DNA of 64,000 bases from Rapana venosa (lineage: Eukaryota > Mollusca > Gastropoda > Neogastropoda > Muricidae), in assembly GCA_028751875.1 (NCBI GenBank), contig CM054140.1:9256455-9320454 (forward strand), read 5' to 3'. A program made the position numbers and the translations under genes. Below, piece after piece: positions 33,900-46,713 of this stretch; position 1 is the stretch's first letter; each line of letters opens with the position of its first letter. The notes below the pieces were generated by a model that was given only the letters and a program-made list of their open reading frames with translations, made no database searches and was not told the origin of the DNA.

Positions 33900-33940
33900 G
33901 TCTAATATCACTTAAAGTGAACAGACATAAAATTGAAGAC
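33900..33940 (-). repeat. Quasi-palindromic dispersed element (copy 5)
   Basis: GTCTAATATCACTTAAAGTG then AACAGACATAAAATTGAAG, directly followed by (CA)n and (CT)n. The TCACTTAAAGTGA core is a perfect 13-bp palindrome. Confidence 0.78.
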
Positions 33941-34679
33941 ACACACACACACTCTCTCTCTCTCTCTCTCACTCCCTGATACATGTTATCCTCCATCACA
34001 TAAACTAAAGAATCACAAAGTACCACAGACCAATTCTTAACTCTTGATCAGTTAATCTAATGTTTTATTAAATTGCAATGAAGTTACCTGCACGTTTTCC
34101 TCCACTACTATTTCTGCAATGATAAAGATTCATGAATATTGCCATTATTGGTTGAAATGTATTTGTTTTTCTCAGTTTCTGCCAAAATGTTATAAAATCA
34201 TAATTTTGTATGGTCTGTTTTGTTGATTGGTGGTTGTGATAGGGCGTTTCAGTGGCTTGAATACTTTTGTTTTTCTTGTTTGTTGCTTGTTTATTTGCTT
34301 TAAAAAACAAAACAAACTATTTTCATTGTTTTTCTCTCTATGTGGTTTTTATTTTGTTTGTTTTTATCTTTTATTTATGTGTGTTTGTTCAGTAGAACTT
34401 TGGGTTTTCTGTTTGTTTTTGGTCATGTTGTTTCTCTTCCTACCATAATGTTATCCCTCAAAAGGGAGGGGATTAGATTTAAAACAAACCAACCAACCAA
34501 AAAAACCCCACATGAGTGCTTATTCATTATCGGTCCTCTAAATAAAAGAATTTGATTTGATTTGAGTTGATTTGATCTCCCTTATACACACACACACCAG
34601 TCACTGAGTCAGGGATACACACTCACATTATAAGTTCTCTCTCTCTGTGTCTCTCTGTGACTCTCTCTCTCTCTCTCAT

Positions 34680-35658
34680 AACAGCAGCTTAGAATTGTTT
34701 TTAAAACTGTTTGATTCACAGGTTGCACCTATTGCTTTGTATGGGGCAGAACTTTGGGGTCTGGATAATGCAGCTCGTCAGTGTGAACAAGTACATTTGT
34801 TTGCATTGAAAAAGTTTCTGGGGGTTAAAAGGAGAACCCCAAATGACTTCGTTTATGGTGAAACGAACAGATATCCTATTTATATCAACTCTGTTATACG
34901 CTGTATTCGTTATTGGTTAAAATTAGTAGTGATGGAAGATGTTAGATTACCAAAGAAAGCTTATAAAATGCTATATGAGTTGGATGTAAAAGGCAAAAGA
35001 AACTGGGTATCAAATATTCATTGTAGATTATATGAAAATGGTTTTGGGTATGTATGGGAAAATGGAGGTGTTCAAAATGTTAAAGAGCTTTTATACCAGT
35101 TTAAAGAAAGATTGATCTTAAGCAGATGGCAAGAATGGGACTTCCACGTTAACAAGTGAGAGGTTTAGCATCTATAGAACTTTTTGCGGTGTTCATGACA
35201 GGAAAACATATCTGAAAATGGATCTAGACAAACATTTGAAATTTATTATGACCAGGTTTAGATTTGGCATTTCAGAAATTAGTACACACCAAAATCGCTA
35301 CAAAACATATTCTGAATTGGATTTGACTTGTCCATTGTGTAAAACTGGAAATGAGGATGAAATACATTTCATGTTGTGTTGTCCGATTCTCAGTAAGCTA
35401 AGAGCATGGTATATACCATTGAAATTTTACAAATACCCTTGCCAGTTTTGTCTGTGTTTACTTTTGTCATCTATGAACGAAAATATTGTCCGAAATGTAT
35501 CGATCTACTTATATAAGGCATTCAAATTATGATCAGTGCTGACTTTGTAAAGTTTGTTAATGTGTGTGTATGTTGAGTGATTTCATTAATATTACCTGTG
35601 TACTCTACCCCTTCATTAGGGGCAATGGCCTTTACATGAATAAACATTCCGAATCCGA
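34680..35658 (+). mobile_element. 5'-truncated LINE (family c), frameshifted, inside a (CT)n tract
   Basis: Two overlapping frames: 34,680-35,157 (APIALYGAELWG, VHLFALKKFLGVK, YPIYINSVIRCIRYWLKL) and about 35,150-35,532 (FCGVHDRKTYLKMD, RFRFGISEISTHQNRY, knuckle CPLCKTGNEDEIHFMLCCP, C-x2-C-x8-H-x4-C). A one-base frameshift near 35,155 joins them. The 3' tail ends AATAAACATTCCGAATCCGA. Only the region after the polymerase core is present. (CT)n flanks both ends. Confidence 0.85.
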
Positions 35659-35701
35659 ATCTCTCTCTCTCTCTTATGCATGCATGCACATACACACACA
35701 G

Positions 35702-36029
35702 ATACGGGATAGCCTAGTGGTTAGAACATTGCGCTCGCAATCTGATGACCCAGGTTTGATTCCCGTTCAAGGGGATATTTTTCCTTGGAGTTAACTTCAG
35801 TGAAGACTCCGCTCTCCCCAAAAGTCCTTCGGATGAGACTTTAAACCGAGGCCCCGTGTGCAAACGCATGCAGAACATCTTGCGCACACGTTAAAACTTG
35901 TTCTGCTTTTCGTAAGAGTAGGCCATTGTGTGCCGGTGGGAACAGATGGCAGAATTTACAAAACCGCATACACACGGGGACAGGATGTAAAAAAGCACAT
36001 AAGTGCTTATTCCATTATCCTCAATATGA

Positions 36030-36030
<1 letters not shown>
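35702..36030 (+). mobile_element. tRNA-headed SINE (head H2, 3' module A1), near full length
   Basis: Head GATACGGGATAGCCTAGTGG, TTAGAACATTGCGCTCGCAA, CCAGGTTTGATTCCCG, with box A TAGCCTAGTGG and box B GGTTTGATTCC. The central domain CTTCGGATGAGACTTTAAAC, CGAGGCCCCGTGTGCAAACG and the A1 end GGGGACAGGATGT, AGCACATAAGTGCTTATTCC are shared with head H1 elements. High similarity to consensus suggests a recent copy. Confidence 0.82.
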
Positions 36031-37699
<1,669 letters not shown>

Positions 37700-37700
<1 letters not shown>

Positions 37701-38095
37701 AAACCAGCCCCTCATAAAATGAAACTGTAATCTGACATAGCAGAACACTTTTTAAAAAAAGTTTTCATTGATAGATGAATCAGAGTGACGGGTACGAGAA
37801 ATTTATCAGGGTTAGTTTTCCGAAAGTGCGGAATAGCGGATGCGCTTGCGTGTAGACTAAGGTAAACAACTCTACAAAATGACGCACAAAAATGTGTAAG
37901 AAATGGTTACGTCCCATCATAGAAAGAATGGGCGTCGCCACACGAAGACAACGCCCACTTTCTTCCTCCGAAGAGGCAGGTTGAGGTTAAAGAGAGTGAA
38001 TGAGGGCACGGGATAGCTCGCGCTCGCTAACCCTAAACTAAGGTTAAGCAGCATCGAGCGTGGTTACCGAATGGATGGGTGACGTTACAATTCTT
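37700..38095. other. Intergenic sequence upstream of ARFGEF
   Basis: Lower-repeat, relatively GC-richer stretch containing AATGGGCGTCGCC facing AACGCCCACTTT and a CTCGCGCTCG stretch. It could include distal promoter sequence. No reading frame was recognised. Confidence 0.35.
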
Positions 38096-38448
38096 CTTCT
38101 TCTTTCTTGTTGTTGTTGTTGTTGTTGTTGTTTTCCTTCTTCTTCTTCTTCTTCTTCTTCTTTAATGTATCAACATCATCATCGTCAATCAACATCATCA
38201 GTAGCAGTGGCATCATCATCAATTATTGTTATATGGGGTCCTAGGCTACTATAATAATTCAAATCATCATCATCATCGTCGTCGTCGTTGTTGTCATCGT
38301 CATTATTATTATTTTTTAAATATTAAAAAAAAAAAAATAATAATAATTATTATTATTGTTGTTGTTGTTATTAGTGTTGTTGTTTTTGTTGTTTTTGTGG
38401 TGGTGGTGGTGGCTTTTGTTTTTGTATTTTGCTCAAACTATGTGAATG

Positions 38449-38450
<2 letters not shown>
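38096..38450. repeat. Trinucleotide-rich block (CTT, GTT, CAT, CGT, ATT)
   Basis: Successive short arrays of CTT, GTT, ATC, CGT, ATT and GGT triplets. Reading frames here (poly-Ser, poly-Val, poly-His) are artefacts. Confidence 0.9.

Positions 38451-38451
<1 letters not shown>

Positions 38452-38521
<70 letters not shown>
38452..38521 (+). repeat. (GA)n microsatellite adjoining SINE A1 end
   Basis: About 35 GA units ending 20 bp before a SINE A1 3' end at 38,542. Confidence 0.95.
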
Positions 38522-38525
<4 letters not shown>

Positions 38526-38541
38526 TTAATTTATTTTATGC

Positions 38542-38798
38542 TTTTATTTCGAGGATAACGGAATAAGCATTCGTGTGCTTTTCTTCATCCAGTCCCCGTG
38601 TGTATGCAGTTTTGCTAATGTTGTCATCCGTTGCCACCGGCACACAATGGCCTACCCTTCCAAACAGCCGAACGGGTTTTAATGTGTGTGCAAGATGCTC
38701 TGCAAGCATTCGCACACGGGACGTCGGTTTATAGTCTCATCCGAAAGACTTTTGGGGAGAGTGGAGTTGGCACTAATGGTAACTCCAGAGGAAACATC

Positions 38799-38800
<2 letters not shown>
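38542..38800 (-). mobile_element. SINE (head H2 type, head lost; 3' module A1)
   Basis: TTATTTCGAGGATAACGGAA, TAAGCATTCGTGTGCTTTTC, CACCGGCACACAATGGCCTA, GATGCTCTGCAAGCATTCGC, GTCGGTTTATAGTCTCATCC, then GGGGAGAGTGGAGTTGGCAC, which matches the head H2 copy at 35,790-35,830. Bounded by a second (GA)n tract. Confidence 0.75.
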
Positions 38801-38802
<2 letters not shown>

Positions 38803-38869
<67 letters not shown>

Positions 38870-39180
38870 ATAATATTTATTCCCTAGGGTTATAATAAGT
38901 ATTGACATGCTTTTTTCAAGGGATTATCTTAAATAATCACAGCTAATAGTTTCAAGTAAAGGTGGAACGAAAAAAGATGATGAATGATATATTTTTTAAT
39001 CTATATAATTATTTGATATAAGAGAGAGATTTTTATTTTTATTTTACTCTTTTATTTCGAGGATAATGGAGAGAGAGAGAGAGAGAGAGAGTGTGTGTTA
39101 TCTATAATCAGGATGAAAACCTCTTTCCATGCAAGGCATTAGAAAATCCATGAAAATCGATCAGTTATTTTTTTTAACAA

Positions 39181-39236
<56 letters not shown>

Positions 39237-39351
39237 TCAGAACAGAAATTTAATGTATCTCAGCCTTAGGCCATAATACATGGTTGGCGTGTAAAAGAAA
39301 TTGACAATGCCACAGAGTGGGCAAAAACCGGATAACATACACAATACCAAG

Positions 39352-39386
<35 letters not shown>

Positions 39387-39395
39387 TGTGTGTGT
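38803..39395 (+). repeat. Cluster of (GA)n microsatellites
   Basis: (GA)n tracts at 38,803-38,867, 39,070-39,091, 39,184-39,234 and 39,356-39,385 (the last runs into GT). The one at 39,070 directly follows TTATTTCGAGGATAATGG, the A1 end. Confidence 0.93.
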
Positions 39396-39399
39396 GTTT

Positions 39400-39915
39400 T
39401 CATGGATTCAGCCATTATGTGATAGCTTATCACTGCATACTTTAAACCCATGTCTGTGTCTTTTGCTTTTAATTCCATAAGGAAACAAAAGTCTGTTAAA
39501 AAAAGACTTTTGTAATTTTGTTTAAAAAAGAAAGTTACTTTAGCAAAGAAGAAGGTTATGTTTGATATTTTTGTTTCGTTTGTTTGTTTGGTTGGTTGGT
39601 TGTTGTTTTGTTTCTCTCTTGTTGTTGTTGTTGTTTTGTTAGGTTTTTTTGGGTGGTGGTGGTAACTTTTATTATAAAGATGTACTTAAAACCCCCCCAC
39701 ACCCAACCATGAATGGAACCAGCTAATTGTGTGTGAATGACTGCTTATATACTGTGCAGCAGTAGTTATGTGTCAAAAACTGACAGATTCGTGGATGTTA
39801 GTTGATGGTCCATAAACCGGATAACTTCGCTGGGACTCTAATATAATCAAACCAAAGTGTGTCAAATAGAAAGCAGTGAGTTATGTCAACGTACTGAATT
39901 TGTTATATCTGTATT
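39400..39915. other. Intergenic, nothing recognised
   Basis: T-rich sequence with GTTGTTGTT and GGTTGGTTGG tracts (39,560-39,660). No gene or repeat family was identified. Confidence 0.5.
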
Positions 39916-39917
39916 TT

Positions 39918-40352
39918 TGTACCACTTTAAATTACAGCAGGGTTTTTCTGCATGAAATTCGGGATGTTCTCCCCTGGGAGAGCGCATAGCCACAAGAGCA
40001 GCACCATCCATTATCCCCCCACCCCACTGTCTGCATGTATATTTGTTTCCTTATCAGAGTGGTTTTTTGTATAGAATTTTGCCAGGGAAAAACTCTCTTG
40101 TTACCGAGGATTCTTTTACGTGCACTGAATGCATGCTGCACACAGGACCTCAGTTCTCTTGTTACCGAGGATTCTTTTACGTGCACTGAATGCATGCTGC
40201 ACACAGGACCTCAGTTTGTCGTCTCATCTGAAAGGCTAACATCCAGACCACTATTTACGGTCTAGTGGATGGGGAGACAGTTTCAGGCAGAATCGCGTCA
40301 AAGCCAGACCTCTCGCTTCGTGGTTACCTCTAGACCACTAATCCATAGTGTC
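39918..40352 (-). mobile_element. tRNA-headed SINE, type B, with internal 61-bp tandem duplication
   Basis: Reverse of the 20,150 copy: TGCATGAAATTCGGGATGTT, CTCCCCTGGGAGAGCGC, AGCAGCACCATCCATTA, TTCCTTATCAGAGTGGTTTT, ATTTTGCCAGGGAAAAACTC, and near the head CTCTAGACCACTAATCC. A 61-bp unit (starting TCTCTTGTTACCGAGGATTC) is repeated at 40,094-40,154 and 40,155-40,215. Confidence 0.8.
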
Positions 40353-40406
40353 TAGGTTATATTAACATGTTTTTAAAGACCTGTAACATAGCAAAACCCC
40401 CAACCC

Positions 40407-40429
<23 letters not shown>

Positions 40430-40439
<10 letters not shown>

Positions 40440-40620
40440 CACACACACACACACACTCACACACACACGCACGCACGCACGCACGCACACATACATATAG
40501 GCACGCATTTACGCATGCATGCACGCGTGCATGAGCGGGCGCCCCCCCCCCCCCCCACACACACAACACACACGCACGCACGCGCGCGCGCGCGCGCACG
40601 CACGCACACACACACACACA
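40430..40620. repeat. (CAA)n, (CA)n, (CGCA)n, poly-C and (CG)n compound
   Basis: Mixed simple repeats with an alternating GCGCGCGCGCGCGC purine-pyrimidine run at about 40,580-40,600. Confidence 0.9.
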
Positions 40621-41334
40621 AGAAACAAAAATAAAAACACAAGCCCTCCTGAGAGGGGAGTTAACAACACTGCCACAATAGAAAAAGTTGCCCTTACAGT
40701 TATTTCCCTTGAGTTTGGGATTTTTTTAAAAAAGAAATCTCAACTTGCTTTTAAATTAAAAATTATTTTTTTAAACCTGCCATTCTGTTTCGTGTTCAAT
40801 AACAACAATTCTGAATAATAGGCAAATAATATGGTGGTTTAAATTTTTTTTTTTCACAAGCAGTGTTTAAAATTGTTATCTGGACCTGCAGAGAGGTATA
40901 TATGGAATTTATACAGCACTGAATCTTTGTCTACAGTGCTTCAGCACTGATTGTAATGTCATTGTAACTGATGACAGATTGTGTGGTTGTGTCGTGCATG
41001 ACAAAAATAAATTGTGCTTTGTAAAATTAAAAAAAAGAAGATTATTTTACTTTGATCATCTCACCCAGCTTTTCCATATACTTAAATTATACTTTTTATC
41101 ATCACAATGATGATGATAATAATAATAATGTCATCATCAGCATCTTGGTCTTCATCATCATTGTTCTTCTTGCTATTATTGTTGTTTAGGTTGTGGGTTT
41201 TGTTGTCGCAACAACAGCAATAGCTATAGCAGTAGCAACAATTACACACACACAAACACCATTCTGTCCAATGTAGTGTAATTTCTGGGTAGTGACAGGA
41301 AATGTTTTCAGCAATGTATACATTACAGGGGTCT

Positions 41335-41590
41335 GAACCTAGTTGACCTGGAAGATAATTTAAAAAAATCCCCACCCTTCATTCACCAGATTTGAACCCA
41401 TGACTTCATGGACCCATGGGGTTGAAGTTGAATGGTCTTTAACCACTTGGATACAGTGTCCGTAACTCTGTGTTTGAAATTCCCATGATCTCTGAAATCA
41501 GAATATGGCAACCTTTATGGTGGGCAGGTCACATACAGAAAATCTCACCATTGGTAAACCTTGGAGCTCTAGCTTAAAAATGGAGGGAGG
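41335..41590. mobile_element. SINE type D (minus) next to an A2 3' module (plus)
   Basis: 41,335-41,475 is the reversed type D 5' part (GTTGACCTGGAAGATAATTT, CCATGACTTCATGGACCCAT, TCTTTAACCACTTGG). 41,485-41,590 is a plus-oriented A2 end (CTGAAATCAGAATATGGCAA, CTCACCATTGGTAAACCTTG). Opposite orientations suggest nested insertions or an inversion. Confidence 0.65.
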
Positions 41591-41954
41591 AAAATATGAT
41601 ATTTCTTTCCTCTGTAGAAGTCAGTAAAGAAGAAAATGAAGATTTTGTGAAATTATCTGTTTTAGTATGCGACTTTTGTGGTGGTTTAAACATTTTAAAA
41701 TTTTTTAGTTGTAATTGATTCATTAATATTTACAGCTAAGCTGAGAGCAGGAACCATATCAAGGCAGATACAAAGTCAAATAACATTGTTTATGATAATT
41801 TTTTTAAAAGTGATTATTTCTTTCCCTCCAGTCGAACTAACCTTAAAAAAAAAAGCCAACAACCCCCCCCCCCCAAGCCTTAGCTGCATTTTCAAAAAAA
41901 ATCTTAACATGGATATACTACATTTTTGATATGCCAGTAACTTTTGTTCTTGAT

Positions 41955-42060
41955 CCTTGACCAGAGCTCCGAGGTTCACCAATGGTGAGATTTTGTGTAT
42001 GTGACCATTATAGCCCACCATGAAGGTAGCTGCATTCTGACTTCAAGGATATGCCTGTAA
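41955..42060 (-). mobile_element. SINE 3'-module A2 fragment
   Basis: TTGACCAGAGCTCCGAGGTT, CACCAATGGTGAGATTTTGT, CCCACCATGAAGGTAGCTGC, ATTCTGACTTCAAGGAT. Confidence 0.7.
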
Positions 42061-42479
42061 TAAAGGCGACATTCAATGCAGGATGCCAAATGTTTCATTG
42101 GACAACAGTTGTAACAGGTGCACTTGTGGATTGAAGTCACGCAGGAAAAATGCCTGGATCATATAAAAAAAAAAAAAAGCTAAAACCATTGGAGGTTTAC
42201 ATCACTGTCCCTCATGAAAATATTTTTTGCTTAAACCATTTCAAATGTCGGGTCTTTCATCAGCTTTGATCAATTGCACAGTGGCGACTATTTCAGACAA
42301 TTAACACACCTTGGAGCTTCAAAATGCTATCAGGAGCATAGGCCCATTCAGTTAAGTAGTGGTTGAGATAAAATATGTGTGTGCATTTGATCATGTTAAT
42401 ACACAGTGTGCACGCTAAAAGTTTGGGTTTTACAACTTCTTTGATTTGTTGATACCAGTCATGCCAGGTGAAAGGAATA

Positions 42480-42605
42480 CCTTACAACTGAACTCGGAAT
42501 GTGGCTACCTAAAGGGTGGGGAAGAAAAACGGTGGCATGTGCAAAAATCCCACCATTGGTGAACCTCAAGCTCTAGCTGAGGAACAAAAAAAAAAAAAGA
42601 AAAGG
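42480..42605 (+). mobile_element. SINE 3'-module A2 fragment, poly-A end
   Basis: GAACTCGGAATGTGGCTACC, CCACCATTGGTGAACCTCAA, GCTCTAGCTGAGGAAC, then an A run of about 12. It shows the A2 module ends in oligo-A. Confidence 0.7.
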
Positions 42606-42974
42606 GATCTGCCTCAAAGGTGAAATGATCTCCTCCGTTTCACTAGACCTCAGGAATGCCTGGGTGCTAGTCTTTTAAACAGAGGCACGCACTGGAGGTC
42701 CTGTGTGCAAAGTGAAAGTAAATGATACCAAAGCAACAAAAATTGTTCTGGATTTTTTTTACTAAATACACATGAAGAAAATGAAAACCCACCCAGAAAA
42801 GAATGGGGGGCATAGTGCTGTGATAATATGTTACTCCAGGGAAGTGCAGCACTATTTTCTCTGGCAGTGTGTTCTCCTTGGTGGAAAGCATGAGAAAGTG
42901 TTAAGTGAGTTTGTACTTATGCATTGAGTATCCGAATGTGTGCGAGTGTAAAATTTTATGTTTCTGCAGTTAAG

Positions 42975-42999
42975 TGAGAGAGAAAGAGGAAGAGAGAGA

Positions 43000-43037
<38 letters not shown>
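42975..43037 (+). repeat. (GA)n microsatellite
   Basis: GA/AG repeat with GGAA interruptions. Confidence 0.93.
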
Positions 43038-43039
<2 letters not shown>

Positions 43040-43042
<3 letters not shown>

Positions 43043-44695
43043 GATAGGCAATGTTCTGGTCTACTCATTAAAGATTGAATTGATTCATTCACTCACAACT
43101 TGAAAATCAGTCACAGCACATTTGTTTTTCTGTCAAATCATTTAATGTTAAAGAATAGAACAAAGTGCAAATATAAACTTCTGTGGCTTCACAATACATA
43201 AACATGAACAATAATTTAGTGATGAATCTATCAACAGTGAACAGGGCCAATGAAATCATGGGGACATCAAACTTGTGTTTAAAAAAAAAAAAATAAAAAA
43301 AAAAATTGAGGTTTCAACGACTGATAATGCTTAAATGAGATACCACTCTTTTTCCGAGTTTTTAAAAAGACAGAAAAAGTTTAAAAACATGAAACTTTTG
43401 AGACCTTTTGAGAAAAGCTGGAATGATATTTTTATGATCAAATTCTTTGGACAAAACTTGTGCCTCTTGTCTTTTCAGAATTGAAAAAAAAAAAAAAATG
43501 ATGCAAGGAAGAAAACTGAAGTGTAAAAACTGAAACAAAAAGGATTTAGACAAGCAATCTTTTAGGTGGGCGTTCCATCAGTTTTGAACAGTTCAATCTT
43601 TGATACAAAAAAAGGAAAAAACAAAACAGCCCTAAACATTGCAATGCTGCCAAGTACCAAAAAAGTCCAAAATCATAAGAGTTAACCCAAAAAACCGAAA
43701 CAAGAAATAAATATAGCACCAACAAAGCATTAACCAGTATCAGTCCTCAACAATATTTTCCCCCCCTGACATCCCCAAAATATCAGTACAGATATACTGA
43801 CAATCATTTTGGGGAGGGTTTTTTTTTGCAAAAAAAGTTTATCTCTACAGAAAAAAAAGGGGGGAAAAAGGGGGGGAAGCTCTACTGCCTTGTGTAAACC
43901 TGTGAACTGTAAAACATACCTTTGTGTCCTCAGATGAATTTTACGTTTTTCAAAATTACTTTATCTTGAAAACATTTCTGAACAACAAAGAAACACATTT
44001 TTCTGGAAAGAAATGAGACAAAGATAAGAAGTTGGGCAAAAAGGAGAGGCAGAGAGAAAGGTGAAAAAAAAATCAACTTGGAGAGAGAGACGAGGGGGGA
44101 GGGGGCTGTTAAGAGGGAACAGAAGAATAATCTCATCTGTTACCATATTTTGTGCATTCACTTACAATTCCAGACAGGCTTACAACCCCTTCATATATGG
44201 GCTTATGCTGACAAATTGCAACACTGAATCACTTTAGTAAGCACCATAGGCAGAAACGAAACTAAAAGCTATCAAATCTGAAACTGTTAAAATAAAAGCC
44301 AATTATTATGCCAACACAATATAATTATAATATATATTTTTCATGCAAGGTGGAGACAAGCCGAGGACTGGGTACACATTTTTTTTTCAGCACAAGACAA
44401 CACAAAGTTCTCCAATCACAGTGTTTGAGACTAGACCAAACTGGAAAAGAAAAAAAAAAGATAAAATAAAAAATTCACCACATACAGAAAGCCCTCACAT
44501 TGTGAGATAATATACACATGTATGCACTCCCTCCTCCAACACACTAGCACAATTTGTCTTTCCAAGAACATGTAACCGAAATTCAACAACAAATAATTTA
44601 GCAAGCTGAAAGACAAGTGGGTCAAATTTAAACTTTTCTCACATCAACTTTCACAAATGCACCAAACCAACCCTGAAAACTTTTTCACACATACC
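43040..44695. other. Intergenic or KLF 3' UTR, nothing recognised
   Basis: AT-rich sequence downstream of the KLF10/11-like stop. It may include the KLF 3' UTR, but I could not place a polyadenylation signal with confidence. No coding frame was recognised. Confidence 0.45.
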
Positions 44696-44699
44696 AAAA

Positions 44700-45055
44700 A
44701 AACTTCCATCCATCACACGATTGCCACAGTTACTTCTGTCAATCATACAATCATCACAGTTACTTCCACCCATCATTCAAGCATCTCTGTTACTTCCATC
44801 TACCTTTCAAGCATCTCTGTTACTTCCATCAATCATCAGTTACTTCCATCAATCATCACAGTTACTTCCATCCACCATGCAATCATCACAGTTACTTCCA
44901 TCAATCATACAATCATCACAGTTACTTCCATCAATCATCACAGATACTTCCATCAATCTACAATCATCACAGTTACTTCCATCAATCATCATAGTTACTT
45001 CCATCTACCGTTCAATCATTACAGTTACTTCCATCCTCCATTCAATCATCACAAT
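44700..45055 (+). repeat. Minisatellite of about 20-30 bp units downstream of KLF stop
   Basis: About 13 imperfect units of TTACTTCCATCAATCATCAC with optional ACAATCATCACAG extensions. It lies 660-1,020 bp after the KLF stop codon in the transcribed direction, possibly in the 3' UTR. Ser/Thr/Ile frames here are artefacts of the repeat. Confidence 0.9.
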
Positions 45056-45716
45056 TTTTGTGGCTAAGCTCGTTACTGGTTTCAGACATTACTTTTGAAA
45101 TAGTTTACAAGGATAAAATGGATCTGCAGAGATAAAACAGATCTGGGAATTCATTAAAAACAGTGACAGCCATAAAACTCTTTAGAAATATTTTTTCCCT
45201 TCAGATTCACACCTGTCTGTTTCATTTACTTATATTTTTTTCAATGGATATATGTATTTTTTTTTAAACTATAAAGACCCCCTCCCCCCCCCCCAAGATG
45301 AATGTCCCGTTAGCATTTCATGCTTATTCTACTGTTCTGAACTTGCCAAAAAACAACCTTCAAAATCACAACCTTCTACACTGTCTTTTCTGTTGGTCAG
45401 CATCATACAGAACCTGTAACATTGTACAGAACATGCTCTCCTGTCTCACTTTGATAAACGGTTAGAAAACTACAAATCAGAAGTTTCTTAGTTATTTACT
45501 TTCTAAAAGAATAACTACACTTGCACTAAGTGCAGTAGAGTACAACAACAACAAAAAGTAATTATTACTTGCAGTTGTTACAGAATGTTTAGAAAGTAGA
45601 TTTTATGCTGACACTGCATCAGTCTGGTCACTTTTCCACCACTGTCACTTAATTTGATCTTGAAAAAAATTTGCTGCTGAAAAACGGCAGTGGCAAGGAG
45701 ATGATGTGTGGCTCAT

Positions 45717-45901
45717 CTATCCTTTGGTAAGGTGTTTGCGGGCGTGTTTGGCCAGGTGGTCACTGCGCATGAATCGGCGGTCGCAGGACACACACTGAAA
45801 CCGCTTCTCTCCTGTGTGAGTGCGCACGTGGCGGGAGCGTTCATCCGATCGTGCAAAGGTTCTGCCACAGTTCTCCCAGGCACAAATGAATGGCTTTTCT
45901 C
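45717..45901 (-). CDS. KLF10/11: KLF10/11-like exon 4 (zinc fingers 2 and 3, stop)
   Basis: 185 nt, acceptor GTACAG|GA, ending TAG at 45,717-45,719. Finger 2 [19 protein letters not shown] (C425, C430, H443, H447) and finger 3 [17 protein letters not shown] (C455, C458, H471, H475) with TGEK linkers. In finger 2 the usual RSDELSRH reads RSDERSRH: the core Leu of the helix is Arg (CGC rather than CTC). The C-terminal tail after finger 3 is only four residues, much shorter than in vertebrate KLF10. Confidence 0.94.
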
Positions 45902-46713
45902 CTGTACAGAAAAAACAAAACAAACAAAATTAGTTACATATGCTTTGTTTGATTTAAAAAAAATAATACAACATTAAATAATACAAAGGGATTATCTGAT
46001 AATATTACTGAACAACTTATAACAAGTAACCTCGAAACTCTTTCACAAAAAGATGTAGTAAATGATAACTATTGATTTGTTTGGGTTTTAAATATTTTTT
46101 ATGTATAGGCCTATTAGACTGAGTAAACCATACCATTTAATTTTTTTTTTTTTATATACATGATGCTTGACTGACCAGAATTCTTAAGCACTAAAATAGA
46201 AGGTACCAATATTATAATGTATGACATCTCATCTGTATAATATCATAGGACTTTACATACTGTAACAGATAAAATTAGTTTTTAGAGACATTTTTAACAG
46301 TATAGACCAAAATTTCTGAATACTTATTTCACATAATGATGTAAAACTTGAATTAGAAAGGAAAGCTAACAAATACCCATGAACAGAAAAGTTTACAAAT
46401 ACAAGACAAACAATTGAAAGAACACGCTGCACTAAAATCGCCTTCTCTTTTTTTTTCCTCCATGGAATTCTGAGAGAATGAAAGTCAACCTTGCACATGG
46501 CCCAACAATCAACTCTGCTCTGCATACTTATCTCCCCTCCCCTTCCAGTCTGCAACAACTCCAGCCTTGATGGAGGACTGATTTTCCAAAGGATTAAAAA
46601 AAAAAACAACAAACAAAAAACACCCACCCCCAAAAAACAAACCCAGAATAACAGAGAGTCACAAAAGAGAGCAGAGTTAAGACAGTAAAATCAACTTCAT
46701 GCCTGTGACTAAC
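45902..46713 (-). other. KLF10/11-like intron 3
   Basis: GT-AG intron splitting the linker between fingers 1 and 2. AT-rich, with no repeat family recognised. Confidence 0.8.

Noticed and set aside
35702..35775. tRNA gene at the head of the SINE (also at 19,620-19,700)
   Set aside because: Boxes A and B are present but the sequence continues into a SINE body with no matching acceptor stem.
45708..45977. Plus-strand frame over the KLF zinc-finger exon
   Set aside because: Shadow of the minus-strand C2H2 fingers.
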